Counted from the first letter of the stretch, positions 17,139 to 26,649 are shown. The stretch is DNA of 64,000 nucleotides from JAWCLZ01 sp038850275 (GCA_038850275.1 JAWCLZ010000006.1:22331-86330); one strand, 5' to 3'. The notes: generated from the letters alone by a model not told the origin. Made by a program: numbers and translations.

Positions 17139-17789
17139 ATGATCGATGAAGAAGCTCTAGCGGAGAAACGCAGGAAGCTTATTCGAGAACTGCGGTGGTG
17201 CGGGATAGAACCTAGAGTGCTTAAGGCGATGGAGAAAGTCCCGCGTCATTTATTTGTACCTGAACACCTTCGGGAACAAGCTTATATTGATTGTCCCCTT
17301 CCAATTGGTCTAAATCAAACCATCTCCGCTCCCCATATGGTTGCTCTTATGTGCAGCTATTTGGATCTCCAAGAGGAGATGAAGATTTTAGAGGTGGGCA
17401 CGGGTTCTGGATATCACGCTGCTGTTATGGCTGAATTAGTTGGCAAAAATGGGCATGTTTATACCATAGAGCGCTTTGAATCTCTAGCCGAATTTGCTAG
17501 GGAAAATTTACTTCGCGCTAAAATTGAAAATGTCACTGTTGTAGTGGGCGATGGAACTCTAGGGCTACCAGAACATGCCCCTTATGATCGAATTTGCATA
17601 ACAGCTTCAGCACCCGATATACCCCCTCCCTTGCTTGAGCAGCTTAAAAAAGGGGGAAAGATGGTACTCCCAATTGGGAGGTATCATCAAGACCTCTATC
17701 TGGTTGAAAAAAATGACAAGATAAGGAAAACTTGCAAAGGTGGAGTGCGCTTCGTCCTATTGATCGGGAAATATGGATTTCAAGAATAA
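17139..17789 (+). CDS. pcm: Protein-L-isoaspartate O-methyltransferase
   Basis: A 216-aa SAM-dependent repair methyltransferase that acts on isoaspartyl residues in aged proteins. Motifs seen: the substrate loop VPRHLFVPEHL, QTISAPHMVALM, motif I EVGTGSGYHAA, and the later DRICITASAPDIP and GGKMVLPIG. Length and motif order are typical. The start is ATG 17139. It appears to stand alone, with a gap of 44 bp to the next membrane regulator. Confidence 0.95.
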   Translation: MIDEEALAEKRRKLIRELRWCGIEPRVLKAMEKVPRHLFVPEHLREQAYIDCPLPIGLNQTISAPHMVALMCSYLDLQEEMKILEVGTGSGYHAAVMAELVGKNGHVYTIERFESLAEFARENLLRAKIENVTVVVGDGTLGLPEHAPYDRICITASAPDIPPPLLEQLKKGGKMVLPIGRYHQDLYLVEKNDKIRKTCKGGVRFVLLIGKYGFQE

Positions 17790-17833
17790 ATAGATAAAAA
17801 TCTTGGTAGGAATTTAAGAATGATGATCAAGGA

Positions 17834-18337
17834 ATGTCGATGAAGAGAAATTATTCCCTGCTTGCTGCGATTGTGCTAATTCTATCGATACTCATAATAG
17901 TAGATAGACTCTTGACGGTGCCCAATATCCAAATCATACTTGAAAATGGCCGGGCAGTGCCTCTCGAGGGAGCAAGTTATTTTTCAATCAACGATGTCTT
18001 GATTTTGATCATATGCGCTTGGATAGGGGGAATGGCATTTATATATCTACTCACAATAACCACTACTCCCCCTTCTAAGTTAACCGCGCCACCTGAAGTT
18101 ATAAAACCTGGAGGTATAAAGCCTGAGGAAATTGCACTAGATATCTTAGATGGCGATGAAAAGATCATATATGCTGAAATAGTTGGATCTGGAAATGGCA
18201 TTCTACAGCGGGACTTGGTGCTTAAAACAGGTTTCTCAGAAGCCAAAGTTAGTAGATTGCTTGATAAACTCGAGCGGAGGCAATTGATCATTCGAAGGAG
18301 ACACGGTATGGGAAATCTGATAATGCTCAAAAAATAG
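17834..18337 (+). CDS. Membrane protein with C-terminal winged helix
   Basis: A 167-aa protein with two transmembrane helices (about 9-25 and 52-75) separated by a short external loop, then a linker and a cytosolic winged helix (about 105-165; QRDLVLKTGFSEAKVSRLLD is the helix-turn-helix). It is a compact cousin of the regulator at 14480. It should be a membrane-bound transcription factor. The ATGs at 17834 and 17840 are both possible starts. Confidence 0.75.
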   Translation: MSMKRNYSLLAAIVLILSILIIVDRLLTVPNIQIILENGRAVPLEGASYFSINDVLILIICAWIGGMAFIYLLTITTTPPSKLTAPPEVIKPGGIKPEEIALDILDGDEKIIYAEIVGSGNGILQRDLVLKTGFSEAKVSRLLDKLERRQLIIRRRHGMGNLIMLKK

Positions 18338-18452
18338 TTCCTCAGTTTTACCTATCATTTTCCACTTTCATTTTTTACTTTTTTAACCTTTCATTTTTTC
18401 ACAAGTATTTTCACAGAATTTTTTTATGCTCTTTCAAAATAAAATATAAGGC

Positions 18453-18872
18453 GTGAGGATAGCTAGCTATTTAAGGAAATTGAGCAAGTGGAGAGTTCTC
18501 GCTATACTGCTGATCGCTTTTCTCATATTATTCATAGCTGCTCGTATTCTATATATAGAGTCACACCGCATTAGCTTAACCCAAGAGCAGCGTGAGCGCG
18601 CTGAAAATGCAGCACGTCTTGCATTCGAGGGCAAATTAACCCCTGATTTCAAGAGTTATATCCAGAATTCAGGATGGTATTTTGATACACCTAGTGGAAT
18701 TAAAAAAATCGTTTATGTTTCTTTTAACACGAATAACTCAAGCTTGGGAGCGCTTGTTGATCTTGATACATATGAAGTTGTTCGCATAAGCGAGGTATAC
18801 TATAAAGGCTGGATGGAGGAATATAATCGCTTGCGACCTGAATATTGGGTTCATCAGAAATTTCTCAGGTGA
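18453..18872 (+). CDS. Single-pass membrane protein, first gene of the MacB-type operon
   Basis: A 139-aa protein with one N-terminal transmembrane helix (about 15-32) and an extracytoplasmic domain of mixed alpha/beta character. The segment YVSFNTNNSSLGALVDLDTYEVV resembles the strand-turn-strand of PepSY-type domains, but the match is weak. It starts at GTG 18453 and ends 5 bp before the ABC ATPase start, so it probably belongs to the transporter complex or regulates it. Confidence 0.6.
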   Translation: MRIASYLRKLSKWRVLAILLIAFLILFIAARILYIESHRISLTQEQRERAENAARLAFEGKLTPDFKSYIQNSGWYFDTPSGIKKIVYVSFNTNNSSLGALVDLDTYEVVRISEVYYKGWMEEYNRLRPEYWVHQKFLR

Positions 18873-18877
18873 AACAT

Positions 18878-19561
18878 ATGGCGGAGATATTGGTTGAACT
18901 TGATAATGTCTGGAAAATCTATCGCGTTGGAGAAATCGAAGTACTAGCTCTTCGAGGTTTAAATTTGAAGATAGAGCGCGGGGAGTTCCTTGTTATAATG
19001 GGACCAAGTGGAAGTGGGAAGACAACTGCTATGAATATGATTGGCTGCCTAGACCTGCCAACTAAAGGAAGAGTGCTGTTAGAGGGCAGGGATATTTCAA
19101 AGTTGACGGAGAAAGAACTAGCTAGGATAAGAGGCAGGAAAATTGGCTTTGTATTTCAAACCTTCAATCTTCATCCAACTCTAACAGCTATTGAAAATGT
19201 TCAATTACCAATGAGGATCCACGAATTCCCGGAGGAGGAAATTGAGGAGAGATCCTTGGAACTCCTTCGCTTAGTTGGCCTTGAGGATAGAGCACACCAT
19301 CTCCCCTCACAGCTCTCAGGAGGAGAGAGCCAGAGGGTTGCAATTGCAAGAGCGCTCTCAACCAATCCATCTATGCTCTTGGCAGATGAGCCAACGGGGA
19401 ATATCGATACCAAGGCAGGGGGCGAGATTCTAGATATATTCGAGAGTTTGAATCGCGAGGGGATTACTATTGTTGTGATAACTCATGATCCACTTGTTGG
19501 AAATAGGGCTAAGCGATTGGTCAAAATGAGAGATGGTATGATTGTGGATGGTGAAAAATGA
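18878..19561 (+). CDS. ABC transporter ATPase, MacB/LolD type
   Basis: A 227-aa ATPase. Walker A is GPSGSGKTT, the signature is LSGGESQRVAIARAL and Walker B runs into LADEPTGNID. The LTAIENVQLPM segment is typical of the MacB/LolD group, which drives mechanotransmission rather than classical transport. ATG 18878 follows AGGTGA at ideal spacing; the longer frame from 18845 overlaps the previous gene and is not needed. Its stop overlaps the next gene's start (ATGA). Confidence 0.93.
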   Translation: MAEILVELDNVWKIYRVGEIEVLALRGLNLKIERGEFLVIMGPSGSGKTTAMNMIGCLDLPTKGRVLLEGRDISKLTEKELARIRGRKIGFVFQTFNLHPTLTAIENVQLPMRIHEFPEEEIEERSLELLRLVGLEDRAHHLPSQLSGGESQRVAIARALSTNPSMLLADEPTGNIDTKAGGEILDIFESLNREGITIVVITHDPLVGNRAKRLVKMRDGMIVDGEK

Positions 19562-20796
19562 TGAGAAAAAATATTATAGGTATTGCGATGCTTGCTATCG
19601 CTTTAGCGATGGTAAACATTGCCAGCGCGATTGCTACGCCTAGTGGGATAATGGTTTCAAACACGAAGTATGAGCCATATCCAGCTGAGCCAGGGAGTTA
19701 CTTAGAGCTCTGGTTCTTGGTTAAGAATAGAGGAGACAAAAGTGCTGAGAACATTGTACTCCAACTAGTGCCAGAGTATCCCTTCTTAGTTGATAGAGAG
19801 GAGGAGAGCTATGCTACCATTGGCTTTCTAGCTGGTGGGAGTGAGGCTGTGGTGAGCTTTAAAGTTAGAGTGGATGCAAATGCAATTGAAGGAGTCAGCG
19901 AGATTAAATTGAAATTCTGGGCACGCGGGGAAACAAGTGCTACCACTGAAACATTTTATATTCAAGTTGCAGGTAAGAAGAACATTGAGATAAGCGAGAT
20001 CACTCCCCTTATATTGAAGCCTGGTGAAATTGCAAATTTGAACTTCACCATTGCGAATAAAGGTAAATCACCAATACAAGATATAACTTTCACTTGGCAG
20101 GAAAGCAGGGATATGATTCTTCCAATTGGCTCAGATAACAAGCGCTATATCCGATCCCTAGGCGTAGATGAAAGCGTGCAGATTTCATTCAAAGTTGCCA
20201 CTAGTGCAAGCGCTACACCCGGGGTTTATTCACTTATGATGAGCATTAGCTATACAGATACCAATAAAACACAGCGCAATTTGAGCTCAAGAGCTGGCAT
20301 TGTGATTGGAGGCACAACTGAGTTTGAAGTTAGCCAGCAGGAATCATCGAGTGGCCTAATCTCACTTGTAATAGTCAATGTAGGTGTGAATCCAGCTTAC
20401 TCCATAGTAGTATTCATACCTCATCAGCAGGGTATGAGTACAATTGGGAGTTCTTCAACAGTGATCGGAAACCTTAATCCAGGTGATTACACTTATGCAA
20501 GCTTCCAGGTCTCAAGAAACTTTAGCGATATGCGAAGGCCTATTGATACAAGAGTAGATCAGCCTTTAAATAAACTGCTAGTGGGCATTCAATACACAGA
20601 TACACTTGGCCATAGGCAAACAATATTTAAAGAATTAGAGCTCCAACCGCAGTCTACAGGTACAATTCAACTTAGCGCTAGATCGCAAACTAGTGATACA
20701 ACTTGGATGTATATCTGGGGACTTGCTGCCATAGTTGTTCTACTAGCCATTTGGAAGAGGGATAGAATACTGCGAGCTATTAGAAGGAAAAAATAG
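19558..20796 (+). CDS. COG1361-like surface protein between ABC ATPase and permease
   Basis: A 412-aa protein with a signal peptide (about 1-25), several CARDB/Ig-like beta domains (motifs such as LWFLVKNRGDKSAENI and LNFTIANKGKSPIQDI), and a C-terminal transmembrane helix (about 382-400) followed by a basic tail. It matches the COG1361 type of archaeal S-layer-related proteins. Its location between the ATPase and permease genes suggests it acts as the extracytoplasmic adaptor, analogous to MacA in bacterial MacAB systems. That role is inferred. Confidence 0.8.
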   Translation: MMRKNIIGIAMLAIALAMVNIASAIATPSGIMVSNTKYEPYPAEPGSYLELWFLVKNRGDKSAENIVLQLVPEYPFLVDREEESYATIGFLAGGSEAVVSFKVRVDANAIEGVSEIKLKFWARGETSATTETFYIQVAGKKNIEISEITPLILKPGEIANLNFTIANKGKSPIQDITFTWQESRDMILPIGSDNKRYIRSLGVDESVQISFKVATSASATPGVYSLMMSISYTDTNKTQRNLSSRAGIVIGGTTEFEVSQQESSSGLISLVIVNVGVNPAYSIVVFIPHQQGMSTIGSSSTVIGNLNPGDYTYASFQVSRNFSDMRRPIDTRVDQPLNKLLVGIQYTDTLGHRQTIFKELELQPQSTGTIQLSARSQTSDTTWMYIWGLAAIVVLLAIWKRDRILRAIRRKK

Positions 20797-20807
20797 GCGA
20801 ATTGGAA

Positions 20808-22049
20808 ATGAGGTTCTACGATATATTCAAGCTATCTTTGAATCACGTTCGCAAGAGCAAGCTCCGAAGCTGGCTCACCATCATAGGTATAATAATAGGT
20901 GTAGCTGCAGTTGTAGCCATAGTTTCGATTGGCGAGGGAATGCAGCAAACTGTTTCAATGCGGCTTAGTACACTGGGAGCTGATATTATTACAATTACCC
21001 CTGGTTATACTAGAGCAATTGGAGGTGTTGCCTTTGGACAAGCAGGGCCTTCTATATCGACTGCTAATCTCACTGAAAAAGATGTTAAAATGGTTAAATC
21101 AGTCCCAGGCGTGCTCTTTGTAAATGGAATTGTATCAGGAAGAGAAAAGGTCAAGTATCTCGACCAAGAAGCCTCGCTATCTATAAGAGGCGTTGATCCA
21201 GCGGTATGGAGGTTCTTTATCACCACAGAACTTGAATCAGGTCGGTTTTTAAACCCAGGGGATTCCAATGTTGCAGTTATTGGATATAGAGTTGCGAGGG
21301 AAGTTTTCAAGCAGCCCATTACTATAAATAGATTGATCACAATAAATGGACAGGGATTTAGAGTCGTGGGAGTTTTAAAGCAAACTGGCGGCTTTGGAGG
21401 AGAAGATTCAGCCATTTTTATTCCAATTGTGAATGCAAGGAATGTTATTAAAGATATAGCGCCAGATCAAGTTACCTCTATTTCAGTGAAGGTTGCGAAT
21501 ATAGATGAAGTCGATGCTATTGCTAAAGTAATTGAGGAAAGACTCATGATTTCTAGACACGTTACTGAGAGAACCAAGGACTTCACAGTTACATCTGCGA
21601 AGCAATTGCTGCAGCAGATAAGCGAGGTAATGCAGTCAATAACAATATTTTTAGGAGGGATAGCTGCGGTTAGCCTATTGGTTGGAGCAGTTGGAATAGC
21701 AAATACAATGTTCATGTCAGTATTAGAGCGAACTAGGGAGATTGGTATATTAAAGGCAATGGGAGCAACGAATGGAGAGGTGCTTCTAATTTTCTTGATT
21801 GAATCAGCACTATTTGGAGTTGTTGGCGGAGTAATAGGAATAATCGCAGGAGCAGTTATATCCATGGTTATCTCCGCCATTGGATTGAGAATGATAGGCC
21901 CAGGCGGAGCCATAACCACTGTTATAACCCCTAGTCTTGTACTATTTGCTATTTGCTTCTCAATATTTCTAGGTGCTATCTCAGGGTTAATACCAGCTAG
22001 GCAGGCTGCAAAGTTAAAACCAGTAGATGCGCTGAGATATGAGCACTAG
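20808..22049 (+). CDS. ABC transporter permease, MacB/FtsX type
   Basis: A membrane protein of about 413 aa with the MacB layout: N-terminal helix with the LRSWLTIIGIIIGVAAVVAI motif, a large external MacB_PCD domain (about 45-270), then three C-terminal helices with the FtsX motif (SVLERTREIGILKAMGAT). It ends PVDALRYE, a common FtsX-family terminus. It forms an exporter with the ATPase at 18878. An upstream in-frame TTG (20802) is an alternative start. Confidence 0.92.
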   Translation: MRFYDIFKLSLNHVRKSKLRSWLTIIGIIIGVAAVVAIVSIGEGMQQTVSMRLSTLGADIITITPGYTRAIGGVAFGQAGPSISTANLTEKDVKMVKSVPGVLFVNGIVSGREKVKYLDQEASLSIRGVDPAVWRFFITTELESGRFLNPGDSNVAVIGYRVAREVFKQPITINRLITINGQGFRVVGVLKQTGGFGGEDSAIFIPIVNARNVIKDIAPDQVTSISVKVANIDEVDAIAKVIEERLMISRHVTERTKDFTVTSAKQLLQQISEVMQSITIFLGGIAAVSLLVGAVGIANTMFMSVLERTREIGILKAMGATNGEVLLIFLIESALFGVVGGVIGIIAGAVISMVISAIGLRMIGPGGAITTVITPSLVLFAICFSIFLGAISGLIPARQAAKLKPVDALRYEH

Positions 22050-22052
22050 CGC

Positions 22053-22778
22053 TTAGAATTTTTCAATAACTTCCACTATGCTTTTTAAATTCTCCACCTC
22101 TCCATCTGGCTTGACATTCACTTCTTCCAACTTCGAAAGTGGTTTATATAATATTGCTTTCATCCCAGCATTTTTCGCGCCAAATATATCTGACTTCAAG
22201 TGATCCCCTATGTGCACCGCCTCGCTGCTTTGCACTGAGAGCACATTAAGGGTGTGGATAAAAGGCGCTGGATGTGGTTTTCTCAAGCCAATTTCATTTG
22301 AGAATGTAAGGTGTTGGAAATAGGGAATTAAACCTATTTCGCGGAGCATTTGCCTCAATACTTTACCTGGAGTTCTACCTGTATTGGAGATCAGCCCTAA
22401 TTTATATCCCCTATCCTTCAAGACCTGCAGGCACTCCTCAGCCCCAGCTATAACAATTGGCGGTTTCTTAAGCACTACCTCGGTATATGGTTTATCTAAC
22501 TTGGTAATTAGCCCTCGATCTGACTCTATTCGCAATAGAGAGAGCATTATTTCAATTTGCTCAGCAACATCGATCTCTTTATCGCTGCGCTTTCTTAGCT
22601 CGTCAAAGATCGCTCCAGATCTTTGATAGACCTCTAGTAATTCCCTTCTCTCAACTTCATATCCACTGGCAAGGAGGATTTCAAGCATTCCCTCAATTCT
22701 CATATTCATCCAATATTCACTTAGCTCTCTAGAGTCATTCACAAGAGTATGCCAGAGATCAAAAGTCACAGCTTGCAT
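22053..22778 (-). CDS. HAD-superfamily hydrolase
   Basis: A 241-aa phosphatase-like protein. Motif I is FDLWHTL (nucleophile Asp; Trp at the usual second position as in many archaeal HADs), motif II is LISNTGRTPG, and motif III/IV is LRKPHPAPF with HIGDHLKSDI. A cap domain is inserted after motif I. Related archaeal enzymes act on small phosphorylated metabolites; the substrate is not evident. Its start overlaps the end of pyrF by 13 bp, so it belongs to the nine-gene minus-strand run. Confidence 0.85.
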   Translation of the reverse strand: MQAVTFDLWHTLVNDSRELSEYWMNMRIEGMLEILLASGYEVERRELLEVYQRSGAIFDELRKRSDKEIDVAEQIEIMLSLLRIESDRGLITKLDKPYTEVVLKKPPIVIAGAEECLQVLKDRGYKLGLISNTGRTPGKVLRQMLREIGLIPYFQHLTFSNEIGLRKPHPAPFIHTLNVLSVQSSEAVHIGDHLKSDIFGAKNAGMKAILYKPLSKLEEVNVKPDGEVENLKSIVEVIEKF

Positions 22779-23593
22779 TGCTTCTTCCTCCTCAAGCGAT
22801 CTATTTCACTTTTCAAGGCATATGCAGCTTCCCTCGCTGTTGAATCAAAGTCCTCTGCTTCACCTGCATAGATAATCGCGCGAGCTGAGTTAATGATCGC
22901 TTTATCTCCACTTGAATTTGTGCCGAATTTAACTGCGCATTCCAAATCGCCACATTGAGCTCCTATGCCAGGGATCAAGATCTGCATTTCTTCACCCACT
23001 ATTTCCCGCGCTCTTTTCAATGCCTCAGGCGAAAGGGCTCCAACCACAAGGCCTAGGTTGCCTTTTTCATTCCACTCCATTGCCTTTCTAGCAACGATTT
23101 CAAATAGCTCCACGCCATCTTTAAATTTTAAATGCTGGAGCTCAAGAGCACTTTTATTTGAAGTTCTGCAGATTAAGAATACACCCTTATCCTCGTATTC
23201 CAAAAATGGCTGCACTCCATCTCGCCCTAGATATGGGTTCACTGTCACTGCATCAAAGCCATATGTCTCGAACACTGCCTTTGCATATACCTTGGAAGCA
23301 TGGCCAACATCGCAGAATTTAGCATCGCAGATAACTGGGATATCGCGGGGTATATATGCAACTGTCCTAGTTAAAGCCTCCACTCCCTTCGCTCCTGATG
23401 AGAGATAGAATCCCAAGTTGAGTTTATATGCACATACTAAATCGCAGGTGGAATTTATGATGCGCTTGTTGAATTCAAATATTGCATCTTCAGAGCTTCG
23501 CAGAAAAACTGGAATTTTATCAAGCAATGTATCCAAGCCAATGCATAGCAGAGATTCGCGTTGTTTTCTCAAGAGCTTGGACTTGAATTCCAT
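22766..23593 (-). CDS. pyrF: Orotidine 5'-phosphate decarboxylase, long (type 2) form
   Basis: A 275-aa protein of the long PyrF form, catalysing the last step of UMP synthesis. The catalytic D-x-K-x-x-D is present as CDAKFCDVG, although this form usually reads DAKRGDIG. The motifs CIGLDT near the start, VTVNPYLGRDG in the middle and LIPGIGAQ near the phosphate loop agree. It is located between ftr and a HAD gene on the same strand. pyrC is at 34066. Confidence 0.88.
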   Translation of the reverse strand: MEFKSKLLRKQRESLLCIGLDTLLDKIPVFLRSSEDAIFEFNKRIINSTCDLVCAYKLNLGFYLSSGAKGVEALTRTVAYIPRDIPVICDAKFCDVGHASKVYAKAVFETYGFDAVTVNPYLGRDGVQPFLEYEDKGVFLICRTSNKSALELQHLKFKDGVELFEIVARKAMEWNEKGNLGLVVGALSPEALKRAREIVGEEMQILIPGIGAQCGDLECAVKFGTNSSGDKAIINSARAIIYAGEAEDFDSTAREAAYALKSEIDRLRRKKQCKL

Positions 23594-23616
23594 AGAGAAA
23601 AAATAAAAAGAAGAGC

Positions 23617-24513
23617 TTATTTAAATAGCTCTGCCAGTTTTATTTGATAGGGCCCTAGTTTACCTCCGAAGTTGCCAGCAGTTATCTTCACCACTCCAGG
23701 TATTTTAACTGCTGCTTCGATTCCAACCTTTGTTGCCTTCTTTATGGATTCGAGGTCTAATCCATTGATTACAATTTCATATATTGCTTCAACACCCTCT
23801 GGTACCAAGCTGCCTTCAACCTTTGTTCTCAAAGTTGGTGCGAATTTTTCATTAGTAGAAGCCTTCAAAAATTTATATTTATTTGAGCCAACTTTTGAGC
23901 CACTTGCTACTATGCCGCCTGTGAAGGGTGTTATTACATTGTCCACATTTGCAATGGCATCAACAGCTGCCTCTGCCGCTGCAAGAGCAGCCATTTGATT
24001 CTTGCCCATTATGAAGAAATTACCCCCGGCAATTCCTTGTTGCCAGCCAAAGTTTTCTTCAACTATGAACTCACCCTGCATCATAGGTATGCGGTAGACC
24101 TTTCGCCCTCCAATGGTGTCAATGGTTTCATAGCCATCTGCAAAGAACTTCAATTTAAATCCAGTGTTTATTTGCTTCTCAGCATTTGGCAAGCCATTGA
24201 ATGCAGCGCAAGTTGGCGCTGTTAAAACACATTGACCAATTCTATTTAGCAATTGAGTATCTAGCTCTTTGGCGCTGCCGTGGCAGATGAATATGCTTAC
24301 TCCCGGTCTTCCATCAGGTGTTTCAGTATTGGCAAGTATTTTTTCTATTCCAGCTTCAGCAGGGCAGGCAATGATTGAAGTGCCAAAGCCTGTGGCTTCA
24401 GTAGCAGCTGCAAGGGCCCAGCGCTTTGTGGCTGCAGTTATTATCACTCTTGCTATTTTTATTGGAAATGCCTCTGCAAAAGTGTCCTCGATTTCAACTC
24501 CATTTAACTTCAA
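23617..24513 (-). CDS. ftr: Formylmethanofuran:tetrahydromethanopterin formyltransferase
   Basis: A 298-aa cytosolic enzyme that moves the formyl group between formylmethanofuran and tetrahydromethanopterin, in methanogenesis or in its reverse. Characteristic segments are EDTFAEAFPIK near the start, TEATGFGTSIIACPAEAG, and PEGVEAIYEIVINGL near the end. The start is TTG 24513 behind GGGGG. It follows porB by 65 bp. This is the strongest metabolic marker in the window for an H4MPT-dependent C1 pathway. Confidence 0.96.
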   Translation of the reverse strand: MKLNGVEIEDTFAEAFPIKIARVIITAATKRWALAAATEATGFGTSIIACPAEAGIEKILANTETPDGRPGVSIFICHGSAKELDTQLLNRIGQCVLTAPTCAAFNGLPNAEKQINTGFKLKFFADGYETIDTIGGRKVYRIPMMQGEFIVEENFGWQQGIAGGNFFIMGKNQMAALAAAEAAVDAIANVDNVITPFTGGIVASGSKVGSNKYKFLKASTNEKFAPTLRTKVEGSLVPEGVEAIYEIVINGLDLESIKKATKVGIEAAVKIPGVVKITAGNFGGKLGPYQIKLAELFK

Positions 24514-24578
24514 TTTAATTCCCCCGACATTTCCATTGTATATGCTTGTTAAAATTTTTTTTCTTTTGAAACGCTTAT

Positions 24579-25469
24579 TTAAATTCCCAGTTTAGCTAGG
24601 CGTTCATCTATGTGTTTCTGTATTTTCTCTATTTCCTCATCAGGCAAATGTCTGAATCTCCCCTGCAGCCTTAAATATTCTTTAACTGGAACTTTCTTGG
24701 CAATTTTCCTAGGCTTGAATTCGCCATTCTCATATTCCGCAAGGATCCACATTCCACTTTGCACTGCTAGCCTTGCAATTTCAATAGTCAGCGAGGTATC
24801 ATATCGCCAGCCAGTTGGACATGGCGAGTGGATTTGAATATACTTGGGGCCTATTATCTTGGAAGCTTTTTCAATTTTATTAATTAAATCCTGGGGATAG
24901 CCAATCGATGCAGTTGCAGCATAGGGAATATCATGAGCAGCGGCTATCTTAGCAACATCTTTTTTCCAAGTATCCTGCCCAATGCTTATTCTCCCAGGTG
25001 GCGAGGTTGTTGTCCAAGCTCCATATGGCGTTGAGCTTGATCTCTGTATCCCTGTATTCATATAGGCTTCATTGTCATAGCAGATATACAGGAAATCGTG
25101 GCCTCTCTCAAGCGCGCCTGAGAGGGCTTGAAGTCCTATATCTGCAGTGCCTCCATCTCCAGCTATTACCACCACATTTATTCTCTCCTTGGCTCTTCTG
25201 CCCTTCTTCATCTGAATTTTAAGCGCAGCTTCTATCCCGCTTGCTACTGCTGCTGTATTTTCAAATAAAGAGTGGATATAGGGCACCATCCAAGCATTAT
25301 CTGGATATGGGGTTGAAACTATTTCCATGCATGAGGTAGCATTCACAATGATTGTTCTTGGGCCAAGTACTTTGAGTATTAGCCTCAGTGCTATTGGTGC
25401 AGCACATCCAGCGCAAGCTCTATGGCCGTGAATGAAATATTCTTCCTTAGGTAGCTCAGTTAGATTCAT
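24579..25469 (-). CDS. porB: Pyruvate:ferredoxin oxidoreductase beta subunit
   Basis: A 296-aa thiamine-diphosphate subunit. Cys ligands of a [4Fe-4S] cluster begin with CAGCAAP near the N-terminus. The ThDP-binding region has GDGGTADIG then DNEAYMNTG, and the NATSCMEIVSTPYP motif is typical of PorB. Together with PorA, C and D it interconverts pyruvate and acetyl-CoA plus CO2 using ferredoxin. Its ATG overlaps the porA stop by 4 bp. Confidence 0.95.
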   Translation of the reverse strand: MNLTELPKEEYFIHGHRACAGCAAPIALRLILKVLGPRTIIVNATSCMEIVSTPYPDNAWMVPYIHSLFENTAAVASGIEAALKIQMKKGRRAKERINVVVIAGDGGTADIGLQALSGALERGHDFLYICYDNEAYMNTGIQRSSSTPYGAWTTTSPPGRISIGQDTWKKDVAKIAAAHDIPYAATASIGYPQDLINKIEKASKIIGPKYIQIHSPCPTGWRYDTSLTIEIARLAVQSGMWILAEYENGEFKPRKIAKKVPVKEYLRLQGRFRHLPDEEIEKIQKHIDERLAKLGI

Positions 25470-26626
25470 TCTCTCACCCCTATGAATTTACAGTCGAAGA
25501 ATTGCTTTTTCTTCAATGCATCCTCGCATAGTTTAAACATTAGCCTTAGTTCATTCATTGAAATATCTCTCCCTCCAAGTCCAGCTATGAAGCCAAGAAC
25601 TGGAATATCGAGCGCTGCTCTAACTTCAATTGCAACTGGGCCTCCAGCGCCAAAAGAAACACTTCTATCAAGCACTCCAACTATGCTCGCATTTCGCAGC
25701 GCTGTTTGAAGGGCATTCTTAGGAAATGGTCTAAAGGTTCGCAGCTTTATGTGTCCCACTTTCTTCCCTTGCTTGCGCAATTCATCTACAATGCTCTTTG
25801 CAGCCCCAGCGATTGAACCCATTGTTATGAGGACAACTTCTGCATCTTCAACGAGGTATTCTTCAATTAAACCATAGCTCCTTCCAAATTTTCTGCCGAA
25901 TTCTTGGCCTATTTTGGGGATTACTCTTAAGGCACAGCGCATTCCTTCTAACTGCTGGCGCTTGAATTCAGTGTAATATTCTGGAAATGCATATGCACCT
26001 ATCGCACTTGGGAAATCCGGGTCGAGTTTAAATCGAGGTTTAAATTCAGGCACAAATTCTTGAATCGATTCTTTATCCTCTACTAAGACTTTCTCATATG
26101 TGTGACTCAAGAAAAACCCATCTAGGTTTACCATAACTGGAAGGTAAACATTTTTATGCTCCGCTATTCTATATGCTTGAATTATGGTATCGAAAACTTC
26201 TTGTGCATTTTCACAGTAAAGCTGAATCCACCCTGAGTCACGCTGTGCCATGGAATCGCTGTGATCACACCATATATTCAGCGGCGAGCTCAAGGCGCGA
26301 TTTGAAACACTCATAACTATTGGCAATCTAGAGCCTGAAATTGCGAAGAGCACTTCGTGCATTAATGCTAAGCCCTGAGAAGAAGTCGCGGTGAAAGTTC
26401 TAGAGCCAACTGCTGCTGCACCAGCGCAAACGCTTAAGGCAGAGTGCTCAGATTCCACTTTTATAAAACTGGCATCCATCTCGCCATCTGCAATATATTG
26501 AGAAATGTACTCAACAACGTGAGTCTGAGGAGTAATTGGATATGCTGAAACCACATCTATATCAATTCTCTTAACTGCCTCTGCAACTGCTATATTGCCG
26601 GAAATAAATTTAATTTGACTTGGCAT
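25466..26626 (-). CDS. porA: Pyruvate:ferredoxin oxidoreductase alpha subunit
   Basis: A 386-aa subunit carrying the pyrimidine-binding and transketolase C-terminal-like domains. Near the start it has the YPITPQTHVVE motif and then SSQGLALMHEVLF. The loop SNRALSSPLNIWCDHSD and the downstream ARDSGW-like RDSGWIQLYCENAQE are typical of PorA and give pyruvate specificity over 2-oxoisovalerate. It lies in order porC-porD-porA-porB, as in methanogens and Archaeoglobus. Confidence 0.95.
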   Translation of the reverse strand: MPSQIKFISGNIAVAEAVKRIDIDVVSAYPITPQTHVVEYISQYIADGEMDASFIKVESEHSALSVCAGAAAVGSRTFTATSSQGLALMHEVLFAISGSRLPIVMSVSNRALSSPLNIWCDHSDSMAQRDSGWIQLYCENAQEVFDTIIQAYRIAEHKNVYLPVMVNLDGFFLSHTYEKVLVEDKESIQEFVPEFKPRFKLDPDFPSAIGAYAFPEYYTEFKRQQLEGMRCALRVIPKIGQEFGRKFGRSYGLIEEYLVEDAEVVLITMGSIAGAAKSIVDELRKQGKKVGHIKLRTFRPFPKNALQTALRNASIVGVLDRSVSFGAGGPVAIEVRAALDIPVLGFIAGLGGRDISMNELRLMFKLCEDALKKKQFFDCKFIGVRE

Positions 26627-26649
26627 TTCACTCCTCCACTCTTCCAGTT

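Noticed and set aside
17820..17826. C/D-box small RNA (ATGATGA as box C)
   Set aside because: No matching D box, D' box or guide layout was found nearby; the motif overlaps the leader of the 17834 gene.
21005..21919. Long antisense frames across the permease gene
   Set aside because: Ser/Pro/Thr-rich composition typical of shadow frames, and the sense strand has clear MacB/FtsX motifs.
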